A program made the position numbers and the translations under genes. Of a DNA stretch of 64,000 bases, positions 1 to 37,656 are shown one piece after another. The notes under the pieces were generated by a model. That model saw only the letters and a list, made by a program, of their open reading frames with translations, made no database searches and was not told where the DNA came from. Positions within the stretch are counted from its first letter, which is position 1, and every line of letters begins with the position of its first letter. The DNA is from Nematopogon swammerdamellus (Eukaryota; Arthropoda; Insecta; Lepidoptera; Adelidae). The DNA lies in NCBI GenBank assembly GCA_946902875.1, contig OX336336.1, positions 2,388,545 to 2,452,544 of the forward strand, written 5' to 3'.

Positions 1-118
1 TATAAATCTTAGTGAGGCGACTAAAAAATCCACCTACATTGCTATTACTTTATGATAAATTGAAAAACCTAAACCTAATTTTTTTTGGCCCTAACAATAC
101 TTAACCAAAAACTACTAT
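1..118. other. AT-rich crb intron, no feature seen
   Basis: No exon, repeat or motif could be supported in this stretch. Confidence 0.5.
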
Positions 119-294
119 CGAATCGCGCACCGAGGGCACAGATTACTAAATAGTTACCCGAGGGTACCGTATCGCCATGTCACGGCTAGCGCCACTAGAT
201 GAATTTCATAACACGCCACGCCATCTAGATGGCGTGTTATGAAATACTTCATATTAGTTAGTCACTATTAGAAAATGATTCATCATCTATTTGG

Positions 295-354
295 TAGATG
301 GCGCGCGCGCATACACTTTTTGAAACCAAAAAGTGTATGCGCGCGCGCCATCTA
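295..354. repeat. Perfect 27-bp hairpin with 6-nt loop
   Basis: The arms 295-321 and 328-354 are exact reverse complements around GAAACC. A second hairpin with 16-bp perfect arms lies at 203-218 and 230-245. Other copies of the family (e.g. 61935-61970) have only one arm, so this is a local inverted duplication. Confidence 0.9.
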
Positions 355-507
355 TGGGAACCCCCGTGAGTTTTTTACTTTTTCTTATTTTCATTATTTT
401 TTGTTATATCGGCCATAATAACACATTTTCTGTGAACATTTCAACGGGCTACCAAATTACGGTTCAAGAGATACAGGCCTCGGACAGACGGACGGACAGA
501 CAAGCGG

Positions 508-798
508 CGGGTGGCCGAGTGGTTTGGCATTGGGCAATGCGAGAGGTGCGAGGTTCGAATCCGGTCGGCGTGTAACAATGAGTTTTTTTCTGACGAAAAA
601 ATTTACGTGTATGCATACCTACACCTGCTGCTGCCGCATAGCAGCCTCGGCTGTGTTCTCCTCTAGTCTAGTATAGCCAGCAATCCAGGGAAGTCTCCGG
701 TATGGCACCTACCTTCTCGGAGGTGATATTGGCTGGTCGGAGCATGCGCTTTGGCCCCTCCGGCTCAGCCACCCATACCGGATTACATAAAAAAAAAG
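508..798 (+). mobile_element. SINE family C, with tRNA-like head
   Basis: The tRNA-like head at 508-575 has box A-like GGTGGCCGAGTGG and box B GGTTCGAATCC. The tail runs through CGGAGGTGATATTGGC and ends in TTACATAAAAAAAAA. It sits inside the GACA tract of element A, with GACAGAC on both sides as a possible target duplication. Confidence 0.7.
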
Positions 799-901
799 AC
801 AGACGGACGGACGGACAGACAGACAGACAGACAGACGGCGTAGGCTTAGTAATAGGGTCCCGTACCGGATACGGAACCCTAAAAACAAAAAAAAAAGAAT
901 T

Positions 902-972
902 CGCAAAAGTGAGATTCGAACCAACGTCACTAGATTGAAAAGCGAAGCATATACCATTGAGCTATGAAACTT
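902..972 (-). ncRNA. tRNA-like sequence, probably a pseudo-tRNA or SINE head
   Basis: On the minus strand box A TAGCTCAATGGT and box B GGTTCGAATCTC are correctly spaced, but the acceptor arms do not pair well. It is more likely a tRNA-derived relic than a working gene. Confidence 0.4.
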
Positions 973-1470
973 ACCGTAACTATTGCGAATTTCGCCATCA
1001 TAACATAATCATTTTCACGGAGGTAAAACAAACCGACTTATAGAAAACGTGAATAGCCCCATCTCGCTCTGCATTATTTTAATTGGATATAGATGTCTCG
1101 TCCGGCGCCATTTATCAGAGCCTCAGCTGCTCCCTACATCCAAAGCCTCCAAGGTCAACCTGTTGTCTTTACGCTTGGTGAAGCGATATCAAAATAAGCG
1201 ATTCGTCGCCGCACCGGACCGGGGTGAGTCACCATATGCCATGCCGTACGTGACACGTCACACGTCACGTCTGTGTGTGTGTGCGTGCTGTGTTGGTGGT
1301 GTTGATGCACTAACACATCTTTAACGTATTTCGTCGCGCGCGTCGCACCAGCCGCCTCCGCCTCCTCCGCGCCGCCGCGCTAATATTGTGATCAGTTCGG
1401 ATCGGATATACTTGACTTTTTTAAGTTTTCTTTCTTGATATTTTGAAATGTTTTTTTTTTCTTTACTTTC
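973..1470. other. crb intron without clear features
   Basis: A short TG run and a GC-rich patch (1330-1380) are present. No coding potential or known repeat could be supported. Confidence 0.4.
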
Positions 1471-1474
1471 AAGA

Positions 1475-2060
1475 TAATTAAGTGAGGCGGTGCTTCACTT
1501 GCTTCACCTGGGGAACCGCCACTGGTGTCTGCAGACCGCCGCAACGGAAGATGGGGAACGGAGTATGTCTCTTCATTGGTTGTCAACCATTCTGCACTCC
1601 AACAAAACTTGCTCGGCCGTTTCATCCATCGCCAAGCATCCCCTGCAGGTCATTTCATCCATCGCCAAGCATCCCCTGCAGGCCATTTCATCCATCGCCA
1701 AGCATCCCCTGCAGGCCAGTTCATCCATCGCCAAGCATCCCCTGCAGGCCATTTCATCCATCGCCAAGCATCCCCTGCAGGCATTTTCTTCCATCGCCAA
1801 GCATCCCCTGCACAGTGGATTATCCGTAATACCTATCGTGTGTAGATGTTTATTAAGTGAGCAGTGGCCGCTCATCAAACCAACGCCTATTTTGACCTTA
1901 GCCCGGGCCAGGTTGATAAGCTCCCGAGCCAGCCTTCAGTCTGATTTAAAAATAGCAGCTCTCGACTGTCTGCACTCTGAGAGGCCCTTCCATCTGTCCC
2001 TGTGTTTCCGTGATGTTTCTGATGTTTCTGTATTGCTGATTGTTGTTAATTTGACTTGAT
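1475..2060 (-). mobile_element. Degraded LINE ORF2 C-terminal fragment
   Basis: The minus strand reads SGHCSLNKHLHTIGITDNPL, then CRGCLAMDE, TAEQVLLEC and RMVDNQ. This is the cysteine motif region that ends many R1/Jockey-type LINE proteins. It is broken by stops upstream, and the cysteine motif is expanded (next entry). Confidence 0.7.
1615..1813. repeat. 33-bp minisatellite, 6 copies
   Basis: A 33-bp unit containing ATCGCCAAGCATCCCCTGCA is repeated six times. On the minus strand it encodes CRGCLAMDEMA, so the array is an in-frame expansion of the LINE cysteine motif. Confidence 0.92.
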
Positions 2061-2319
2061 ATATTTAAGTATCAAAATTGACGATGGCACTATACATATA
2101 GGTATTGTTATATAGGCAGAGTGGTCAGATTCTTGAGTATTCATGTTTATGCTGTAAATATTAATGTTCTTGTGAGCGGTAGTATGGGTTCATTATTTGT
2201 AAGTTACTATAATACTTATAAGGTACTAACAAAACATTGTGACTTGGAAAGTTTGTTTGTCAGTTCTTCTTCGCATTGAATTTAGAACTGGCGGAATTTT
2301 CGACATGTATGGATGAAAT
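2061..2319. other. AT-rich crb intron, nothing seen
   Basis: No repeat or exon was recognised in this stretch. Confidence 0.4.
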
Positions 2320-2580
2320 GAGTCGTATAGTTCCTGAACCCGCCAAATCCATTTCTCTAAAAAAAGTAGTTATAAACTGTTTCAATTGAAGTATTAAATT
2401 TGTCACTTATCTGTTAAGACATTATGTTCCTAATACAATCCAATCCAGAGTGAATCGCAAAGAAAAATTTACATTCGTTCCAGCTCCCTTGTAGTTTGTT
2501 TGGGCGGCTATTTATCGAGGTATAGTTTTCCTAAACGGCGGTCCTAAACGGCGTTGGCGGATTCTGGAACTATACGACTC
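2320..2580. mobile_element. MITE with 27-bp TIRs and AAAT target duplication
   Basis: The left end GAGTCGTATAGTTCC and right end GGAACTATACGACTC are inverted, matching 25 of 27 positions. AAAT flanks both sides (2316-2319 and 2581-2584). The right end lies 28 nt beyond the donor of crb exon o. Confidence 0.85.
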
Positions 2581-2608
2581 AAATTATACAACAAACGTTA
2601 TTACAAAC

Positions 2609-29087
<26,479 letters not shown>

Positions 29088-29139
29088 CTGCAACAATACA
29101 ACGACCGACACTGTCAGTTTGATGGTTTTAAAAAAAAAA

Positions 29140-30020
29140 ATTACCCCCGACTAAACAAGAGGAATGCCATAAGTTTAACATGTGTGTGTGTGTGCGTATG
29201 CGTGTGTCTGTCTGTGGCATCGTAGCTCCCAAACGGATGGGCCTATTTGGATGCGGTTTTTTATTAGAAAACTGGTTTAATCGGTTCTTAGCTATGTTTG
29301 TAATCAAGTAATTAAGTAATAAAAAAAATATTATCTTGAAAAAAACTATTTAAAAAAATATAAAAACCGCCTTCAAAAATGTATGAAATAAAAAAATAAA
29401 AATCGAACCCTAGAGTTGAAGGCGGTCGGTTATTTTTGCTTGCTTTAGCACCACTGCCTTCAACTCTAGGGTTCGATTTTTATTTTTTTATTTCATACAT
29501 TTTTGAAGGCAGTTTCTATATTTTTTTAAATAGTTTTTTATTTCACACTTTTTTTAGTAATTTTTATTTGCTATTAATGTACTCGGCGGAATCGCTCGGC
29601 CTTCGGCCTCGCGATTCCGCCTCGCTTTCCAATCCGATCTTGACCAAAAAAAAATGGGACCACCTTGGAGCTAGACTGAACCGAACACAAAAAGAATCCT
29701 CGAAATCGGTTCACAATAGGGGAATATATTGCTGAACATACATAAAAAAAATAAATACATACAGCCGAACATAGAACCTCCTCCTTTTTTGAAGTCGGTT
29801 AAAAAGTAGACCGATTTGCATGCGGTTTTTTTTTAAAGCTTGAAATAAAAGTTAAATTACAAATTTAAAAAAACCCCGACCCTTAAAAATTCAAAAATAA
29901 TTTCCATTTACTTACTTACATAAAGGAGTCGGGGGATCGCTAAGTAAATAAAATATTTAAAACTCATAACGCGCAGGTATTAGACCATCTATATAAATAG
30001 TAGGGTGAATATGTACTGAT
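29140..30020. mobile_element. Element H copy nested in family E pieces
   Basis: 29335-29810 is element H with hairpin arms (AAAAACCGCCTTCAAAAATG and its inverse). Flanking pieces carry CCCAAACGGATGG, TGCATGCGGTTTTTTTT and GGAGTCGGGGGATCGCTAAG, typical of family E. Confidence 0.7.
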
Positions 30021-30029
30021 CGATTATTA

Positions 30030-30215
30030 GCATGTTTCTTGTATGGGGAACCCATTATTTTTTTTTTATCATTTGTTGACATATCCTCCATAAAAACACA
30101 CCTGTAAAAAAATCAACTGGATACCTATTACGGTTCAATAGATACAGCCCTAGGACGGACGGACGGACGGACGGACGGCGAAGACTTAGTAATAGGGTTC
30201 CGTATTCGGTGACAA
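30030..30215 (+). mobile_element. Family A element, 3' part
   Basis: It has a pure GACG run followed by GTAATAGGGTTCCGTATTCG. Confidence 0.7.
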
Positions 30216-30789
30216 ACCATACTGAATATGCATATGTCTCAATGAAATATTATTAATGTTGTGTGTTTATTAATGTTGTGTGTTCTTTATCGCGAAATAA
30301 AAATATCTGAATCGGAATGTGCTTGTGACATGGAACCATGATGGCACGTGAACAAAGACTATTGTTTATTGTTTATTTATCATCTCTAGGCAGTACACTC
30401 CGCTCAGATTTGTCATATTTACATTGCAACATTCCGCTAGTTCGATTATCACAGCGAAGAAGAACTGACAAGAAATATATATTGAGTGCATCCGACATCT
30501 AGTCTTTCTAACAAGCAAGTAATCAAAAACCGGTTATAAAACTGACGCTCCAAATGCTCAAATAGCATCATGTTAATTCATATTGTCCCTCAACCGCGAC
30601 GGTTTATTAAAAATTAATGTCACAACACGGTTAAACTTAATTTTGCTTCCATCTCTTCATTACGTCTCAGCTAATGTAAAATGGCGGCGCATTTCATGTT
30701 TTTTTTAGGGTCCCTTTTCCGTCGTACGGGACCCTATTACTAAGCCTACGCCGTCTGTCGGTCTGTTCGTCTGTCTGTCCGAGCGCGAG
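30216..30789. other. Mixed repeat fragments
   Basis: 30345-30490 resembles the reverse of the satellite-adjacent element (ATTGTTTATTGTTTAT, GAAGAAGAACTGACAAGAAA). 30708-30783 is a family A end with GTCT/GTCC repeats. Confidence 0.5.
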
Positions 30790-31148
30790 ACGGAAGTTAA
30801 CTTTCTCCATACAAAATCGTCTTTCGACATTTCAGTTTTTTATTCCCCTAAGCCTTATTCGATTTTTACAATTATTTTTTTGTTGTAATAAGGACAGTCG
30901 AATCTACGTTCCTGTCTTTTTATTTGTTGAATATCTAAAGTGATGATGTCTCAATGAACTTCATGACTATGACATAAAAAAAATCAAAATTAATTTTTTT
31001 TCGGTCGAATTACAATTTTTTAGCTCCGGTGTTGTGGGTATATTTCATCTAAACAAAAGACTGTCCTTAAAAGAAGATAAGGTTTAGGGGGCTAGAAAAC
31101 CTAAATGCCGAAAGACGATTTTGTATGGAGAAAGTTAACTTCCGTGTC
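30790..31148. mobile_element. MITE with about 43-bp TIRs
   Basis: GGAAGTTAACTTTCTCCATA (30792) and its inverse TATGGAGAAAGTTAACTTCC (ending 31143) bound an AT-rich interior. Confidence 0.85.
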
Positions 31149-31171
31149 GTCTTAAGCTCGCCTATTGTGCC

Positions 31172-31629
31172 TAAAGCATCTTATTCACCATCCATCTTGC
31201 TGTACGTCCCGCCAAGGTCGCCGTTCTGGACACGTAGCATACACACCATCGTGCGCGCATCCAGCGTGCTAGTTTCCGTCGAACGAGTGAGAGAGATAGC
31301 ACGTATGTTGTTTTGTTGTCTATAAAACGTCAAAAAATGGGAATTTGCTGTACAGCAAGACAGGCTATGCGATGCGCCGAGAGCGGCGATGCGCCGAGAG
31401 CCTGTACACGATCCAGCCCCGGATATTCATTATCCATCGGCCACGTACGTCACGCTTAGACAGTGGTGGGGGGTCCGTTGCTGGATGAAAAATGCGTCCA
31501 GCGGGTCCAGCAAGCAATTAATAATAATTACCGACGTACGTCGAGCCTATTCATTGTCGTTTTTCATCGTGCATCGTGCGTGGCCTTCGCAGGACGTACA
31601 GCAAGATGGATGGTGAATAAGATGCTTTA
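31172..31629. mobile_element. Young MITE with perfect 38-bp TIRs
   Basis: The arms 31172-31209 and 31592-31629 are exact reverse complements (TAAAGCATCTTATTCACCAT and onward). The GC-rich interior has no plausible gene. Confidence 0.9.
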
Positions 31630-32884
31630 TTTGTATAAATTGTTTTTCAATAATGAATAGGTATATACCTACATACATACATACATACGGCGTGCAGTGC
31701 AAAATACATGCCACGTTAAAGCATACGAGGTGTACCCGACGACAACAGACAGAAGGTGACAAAAGCCACATCAAAGCCAGCACGCGTATGCACATCGCAC
31801 CACCGTTACAATATCTGCTGAAATACTCCATTGAAATGTCCACTCTATTCCCAAGCAGTGAGGTTCATAATCAGACGACAACATATAATTATGACACCGG
31901 CAACTCAATTTGCATCTTAATCTCAGGACGTAAAGTCGAATTTACGATGAATATAACAGGTACATCACAATCTCAGGTAGTATAATATTAACCTGCCTCC
32001 CCGACTTTGTCAACTTGGGACAATAGCACACAATAGCAAGATGACTCATACACAATCCAACATACCAAGACTATATATTATTATTTACATGCTTTGAATT
32101 TCAAGCCGCGTTGTCATAAACCAAACTGGATGCGAGACTGGATGCTGGGAAATGAAGGAAGCAATTGATACATTATATAAATATTAACTTAGCACACATT
32201 ATACCTATAGATATACATTTAGCACAAATTATACCTTTTTTTAAGTTTTTTAACATTGGAAATGTTTAATAGATCGATTTTGCGTTATACACAAAAATGC
32301 TTATAACTTTGTTGATATAAGGGTTACGAGGGTCAGTGAGGGCTCAATCGACACAGAATTTATGGATACGTATTTGATGATTTGAGATTTTGAATATTTC
32401 GAAATACTTTTTTTTTAAATCCAAAAAACCAAAAAAAATCGGAAAAAAATTGTGTCATTTTTTCGTAATAATTTTTTTTATAAGTTCCGGGATAGGGTTA
32501 GGGCAAAAAGGAAAAAAGGCTCACCTAGAGAATGAATTGGGCTACTCGAGGGTAATTTTTGGTTGTGGTGGGCAACTTATGGTTGATGAGCAGCGTGACC
32601 TCAAAGTTCAGCAATTTTTCGAAAATTTGCACTGTTGGCGACAGAGACAATAATATTAAGAACTCAACGCGATTAGGAAAATAGATTAAACTTCATAGCT
32701 CGTAGTTATACGCTCGAGTTAAGATCTGGGCCCAGACTAGATTAGGCAGGTAGAACGATAGAGTAAGTTAGTGTGTATTTTACAGGAAATATATCTTTTT
32801 TTACACCAGTCGAAGTTAAAGAGAGTCTCGGGGCGTGGGTACTTGCGACACAGACAACGACGTTAAAATCATAACAAAATTAAA
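31630..32884. other. Unassigned AT-rich DNA
   Basis: A short CATA run is present at 31670. No gene or recognised repeat. Confidence 0.35.
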
Positions 32885-33025
32885 ATTAGTAATCGGGGTA
32901 AGAAGAGTAGTGGGTGTTGTGCTGCAAGTACTCTTGTCAATTACAGTTCAAAACCGACCACCACATTTAGCAAAGTATTAGGACAAGATAACTATCAAGC
33001 AGCAAGTAAGGCACGAAGACCCACC
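32885..33025. mobile_element. Family D fragment
   Basis: It contains AATCGGGGTAAG, GTGTTGTGCTGCAAGTACTC, ACCGACCACCACATTTAGCA and CACGAAGACCCACCTGC. Confidence 0.7.
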
Positions 33026-33544
33026 TGCTACATGACTCGGTGGAATGTAAATATGAGTAGTTCTATAATAAATGAATAAATAAATAAACATAAATAAGAA
33101 CGTCCATCGCAAATACAATTTGTCCATATCATAGAGAAAAAATATACATCTATGGTCCATATAATCTGGTAAAATAAAGCAGCGAATGCATATTAAAAAT
33201 TATAATCCGTTCACAGATTAGAAACTGGTCCACAGCAATCTACTCGACAATATGGCGAGATGAACGATAAACTATCCAATTATAGACATTCTCGGTAGCT
33301 AGCGGGTAACAAAAAAAAAACCATCTCGCATGGACGCCGCGCCGTCTAGTCTAGTGAGAAAGGCTTCCAAAGTTCCAAGTTAAATACCGCCTGTTTGCAA
33401 CCTTGTCTAATCCACTAATTACCGCGCATTCTTTTAAACACTATACACGCTTAGTTTAACAGTGGGTGTGACTAAGTTCTAGAAATGTACCTAGACTTTG
33501 TTTGCGAGAATGTACGCACGTGGCTTACGTACATTCATACAACG

Positions 33545-33665
33545 CTCATTTCTCAAACTTCAAGAACCCTGTCAAAATAAAATATTTGATTATTTGTATA
33601 ATTTTGTAGGGGTAATAAATAAGTGAATGTTAATTTGACAAGGTTCCTAAAGTGTGAGAAATGAG
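33545..33665. mobile_element. Short inverted-repeat element
   Basis: CTCATTTCTCAAACTTCAAG and its near inverse CTAAAGTGTGAGAAATGAG bound 121 bp. Confidence 0.75.
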
Positions 33666-33680
33666 ATCAGTCGTGTGTAC

Positions 33681-33990
33681 ATTGGTTAGCTAGCAAGATA
33701 GAAAGGCGTACAGTCGCCATCAAAAGTGAAGATAAAAACACCTGTAAGACCTTGTCGAATTCCGGCGAGGGAATTTTGCACGCGTGAATGTACGTACGTG
33801 TCTACATTGGTTAGCAAGATAGAAAGGCGTACAATCGCCATCAAAAGTGAAGATAAAAACACATGTAAGACATTGTCGAATTCCGGTAAGGGAATTTTGC
33901 GCGCGGGAATGTACGCATGTGGCTTACATTGGTTAGCAAGATAGAAAGGCGTACAGTCGTCATCAAAAGTGAAGATAAGCAGCCATCTTT
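33681..33990. repeat. Tandem repeat of about 122 bp, 2.4 copies
   Basis: ATTGGTTAGC starts units at 33681, 33806 and 33928. GATAGAAAGGCGTACA and AAGTGAAGATAA recur in each. Confidence 0.9.
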
Positions 33991-33999
33991 GGGTGGGAG

Positions 34000-35553
34000 G
34001 GAACCATTGATAACTTCTTTCAGCATTGGATTATGTTCCATGATTGAGATTTTCTCCTCGTTGGTGACTCTGTACACACGGAGAACCTTCAATCCACTGA
34101 TTCAATCGCTGAAGCACAGACGCATCGGTTGATCATTAATTGGGCCTGTTTGATCGTTACCAACATGGCAGGCCTCACGCACTCTATGTACTTGCGCGCG
34201 CTAACTACCTACCGCCCGACGCACACTATACGATGAGTATGGAGAAGGTTGGTCAAAAATGGAAAAACAATATTCTGAAATTCTATGCAAAGTCAAGTTA
34301 ATTCGATCGAGCAATAGTCGCTCGATTTTTCCCCACTCATTTCCGGGCCCGAAGCGCTTGCGTATCGTTTCCACAGACAGTCTCTCTAGATAGAGCAGCG
34401 CGAGTGCAAATGTGGCGCCGCGCGCATACGCAACTAATTATCGTGTTTAATAAAAGTTCAGTGAACTGCCATCATGGACACCACACTTGAAGGTATTTAC
34501 ACTTTACTACATTGATATAAAAAACAAAATCTTTTAAAAATTCAGTCATGTACCCTTGAAAAAAATATTCCAAAGTTTATATAAAAAAAATACCAAAGTA
34601 CATATGTTCAACGAGAGTTTTAGTAGTGTGTTCCATCGAGTCCCACCAATTCAACTATCACACGTTATAGAGATCCTCGTGGTCTTCTTGGATCGTTAAT
34701 AATATCAATGCGATTTTATGCGCTTTATACAGGGTTTGTGTTTTTCTGTCTCAGGTACGCCCGTCGTTGCACGCGCCGCGGTTTCGCGCACTCGTGGCGT
34801 GATGTCCTATACACGATTATACAACTATTTGATATATTTATGTCTAGTACCAAAACAGGTGAATTTCCAAAACTAAGGATTTACGAGATACCTTCTATAT
34901 TAAAAAATTCTCAACATGTGCATGACCGATAAAAGTACAACAATCTGATTAGGTAACATAGTTTATTACTTTTTATTTTATTGTTTGTTAATAAATTATT
35001 AATTACTTTACTTATATTTGTTTGCATTAAACACTTTATAAACAAAATGATATTTTATTGAAGTATGTAAATAAAAAAATATGTAGGTACGTAATGGATA
35101 TTTATTTTCTTCACCCTTAATACAGGTAAAGTGTATATAGGAGAGAAATAAAATGTTTTACGGCAATAAGGCTTACTTTTTATACCTACTTAATTAATTT
35201 TAAATTAACAACGAACTATTCAGTCATATTTCAAGCATTTATATAAATTTTAAGAATTAAAGGAAGAGAAACCGTATATACTGATGCAGAGGCTACGGGA
35301 GAGGCCTATACTTAGCAGCAAAGTGATCGATTAATTTTTATATAACTAATAAAGTAATATTAATATTAAATAATGACGAAAAACATACTATATGAATTAT
35401 GACCATGTTTTGAGCAAAAATCGATTAGTGTGCGACGGGCCGGCGCGGCGGCGGCGGTATAATTCGGTGGTCACATCACGGTATCCAAAATATTTGGCGA
35501 CTCCTCACGCAATCCAAGTGAGATTCTACACAGGTGGTGAGTTTACGTGCGCA
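34000..35553. other. Unassigned DNA
   Basis: A short piece of element I lies at 34175-34215. A GC-rich stretch at 34330-34430 precedes a possible plus-strand ATG at 34474, which is not supported as a gene. The rest is AT-rich. Confidence 0.35.
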
Positions 35554-35760
35554 TTTCCTGGTTGTGATATAGTTAGTAACTTTTGACACTTGTAACATGC
35601 TGTAATGTTACCTAAGATTCAAAAACCCAATAATTTTTATGAAAAAATACAAATTTGGTATGGAAGTGATACCGATTTGAAAATATTTTTTGGGATTTTC
35701 AATAAGATATTCATTACATTACATGTGTCAAAAGTTACAAACTATATCACAACCAGGAAA
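35554..35760. mobile_element. MITE with 36-bp TIRs
   Basis: TTTCCTGGTTGTGATATAGT (35554) and ACTATATCACAACCAGGAAA (ending 35760) are inverted ends of a 207-bp element. Confidence 0.88.
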
Positions 35761-36487
35761 TATTTTTAAAACCCAGGAATTCCCGGAAATTTTGAAGAAT
35801 TCCCGAAAGAGGTGGTTTTAACCACTCCATGTTATGACTCCTCGCCAACATTAGATTTTTATACTCTACCTATTCCGATCCCTGATGATTACCCATGAAA
35901 AGGAATGTCCTGGTTCGATAGACACGGAAACGACTCCTGGCATTGTTAGTGGAGCATCCCACGAAGGAAATAAACGAAGACGCTGCTATGCAATAAACTT
36001 ATTGACAAGGTCCCCTCGACCACTGTATGTTAATTTCACATTTGCTGCCATTAGGTTTATTCGCTTTATACATTTAATAACTGCAGGCCTATTACGGTAA
36101 TCCGACCCGCTGAAAAATCCGCTAAAAACCAACTGACAGTGTATTTTGGCATTACACAAACCATCAAAATCCGCACCCGCCAAGTTATCCGCCGCCAACC
36201 CGCCGCGTTGTCGACCTCTCTAAAGAATGACAACTCCCGGTATTACGCTAACATTTTCTGGCGGGTTATCTGTCAGTTTTGAATGGTTTTCACGTTCGTA
36301 AAATTCGCTAGTCCCATATCAACTTGTTTCATACTGCGTCGAACTACTTTCTAATAAGATTATATTTTGATATTATTTATACGTGCTATTTTAATGTGTG
36401 ATTGAGTTGTTGTTTATGTGTGATTGAGTTGTTTTAACATTGAAAATGTTTATGTTTTCGTTCGAGTAATTAATTCGTCTCAATAAA

Positions 36488-36722
36488 AAAAAAAGATTCA
36501 CGAAGACCTACCTGCTGCATGACTCGGTGGAAGGAAGAACCGTGCCAAGGGGAGAGGTGACTAGCCTGTCGCCCTTTAGCACGGCATCTCGTTCGTATTC
36601 GAACAACATACTATTAAGCAGCAAGTAAGGCATGAAGACCCACCTGCTGCATGACTTGGTGGAAGGACCGTGCCAAGGTGAGAGGTGACTAGCCTGTCGC
36701 CCTTTGGCACGGCATCTCATTC
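36488..36722. repeat. Family D piece, tandemly duplicated
   Basis: ACCTGCTGCATGACT, GAGAGGTGACTAGCCTGTCG and CACGGCATCTC occur twice about 120-130 bp apart. Confidence 0.8.
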
Positions 36723-36752
36723 GTACCTATTCGGAGAATATACCCTGCGGCG

Positions 36753-36921
36753 AACCGGTTTAAGAACCGGTTAATATTAGAGGTTCCTCCAAACCGGTTC
36801 TGAACCGGTTTTTAGGGTTCAGGTTCGGGTTTTTTTGAACCGGTTCGCAACCAAACCGTTTCGCTCGTTAAAAAGGTTCTTCGAACCGGTTCGAAGAACC
36901 CGAACCCCATTTCGAACCGGT
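36753..36921. promoter_or_regulatory. Cluster of AACCGGTT palindromes (Grainyhead-type motif)
   Basis: Perfect AACCGGTT occurs at 36753, 36765, 36792, 36803, 36838 and 36884, with near matches at about 36854 and 36914. This is the core recognised by Grainyhead/CP2 factors. It may equally be a subterminal repeat of the surrounding transposon. Confidence 0.4.
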
Positions 36922-37197
36922 GTGTGGTCCCTGTTTGTAAGATCGATCGTTTCTTTCTGTTGAATAAAACAAATTTGTCAAATTTTATCGTGTGCTTTAT
37001 TTCTAAATTACATTTTCAATGCCTTTGATAGTTGCGCGTAGTGTGAGATCTGTAGATTTTTTCTTAGAATTTCCCACAAAAATTATAGAATGTAGGTCAC
37101 ATTTAGGTATTGATTCACCCTGTTTCTGATTCATGTACGCATAAATTCACCTGTAGAACATAGTTACAATAAATGTTATTTTATTAGCGCCTAGATC

Positions 37198-37425
37198 ATG
37201 TTGTCCATACTCCTGCTTTGGCTGGCCAAACGTCGCCAAGAAAATGAGGACAACCTTGGCCTTCAACGCTGGCGACGCAACATACGGTTGCGACATGCCA
37301 TAGAGGTGGCTGCTGATCGGCGTGACTTTATGAAGGTCTACCGCCTGTCACCGGCGCTCTTCGAAGAGTTATGCCTGGAGATCGTGCCACTGCTGCCTCC
37401 CCGTAGACGCTCTGACAGCATCTCC
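37198..37425 (+). pseudogene. HARBI1-like Harbinger transposase, N-terminal remnant
   Basis: The frame reads MLSILLLWLAKRRQENE and FMKVYRLSPALFEELCLEIV, then PLLPPRRR, as in the helix-rich N-terminus of PIF/Harbinger nucleases. The DDE catalytic region is missing. The frame stops soon after a junction near 37425, where the opposite-strand partner gene also ends. Confidence 0.65.
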
Positions 37426-37656
37426 TTCCACCTTCCTCCACTCCTTCCATGAGCGTTTCGAGCCGCCGGAGGCATTGAGGCGCATAGCCACAACCTGCCA
37501 CAAGTCCACTGCGCGCCGGTTGGCATCGTCGCCTCGCAGTCGGCCTCGAGCGAGCCCCGGGTTTTGCTCGAGAAAGTCCGCAAGGATGTTGCGCTGGACC
37601 GGGGTTGGCCTGGCAGGCTTTTGGTTGGCGTTGGAAGTGGACGGTGGGCAGCTCAT
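37425..37656 (-). pseudogene. Harbinger Myb/SANT-like partner protein, N-terminal remnant
   Basis: The minus strand reads RPTPVQRNILADFLEQNPGL, ARGRL, DLWQVVAMRLNA and KRSWKEWRKVE, the trihelix-like region of the second Harbinger protein. It is cut off at the same junction as the transposase piece. Confidence 0.65.

Larger units (their letters stand above)
119..885 (+). mobile_element. GACA-type dispersed element (family A), split by a SINE
   Basis: The family carries a segment like CGCACCGAGGGTTCCGTA, a stretch around ATATCGGCCATAATAACACA, a GACA/GACG microsatellite and an end GGATACGGAACCCTAAAA. Its outer parts AGGGTTCCGTA and TACGGAACCCT are inverted copies. Here positions 508-798 are a family C SINE inserted in the microsatellite. 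Such microsatellite-linked elements are known from Lepidoptera; assignment to a superfamily is not possible by eye. Confidence 0.75.

Noticed and set aside
502..580. A functional tRNA gene
   Set aside because: Box A and box B are good, but the acceptor stem does not pair and the sequence continues into a SINE body.
1490..2059. A 189-residue open frame on the plus strand with 11-residue repeats
   Set aside because: It is the antisense shadow of the LINE cysteine-motif expansion; the minus strand carries the recognisable protein.
34474..34492. Plus-strand ATG with MDTTLE and a donor-like GTATTT after a GC-rich leader
   Set aside because: The coding piece is 19 nt, no downstream plus-strand exon was found, and the donor is weak. 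It is on the wrong strand for crb.
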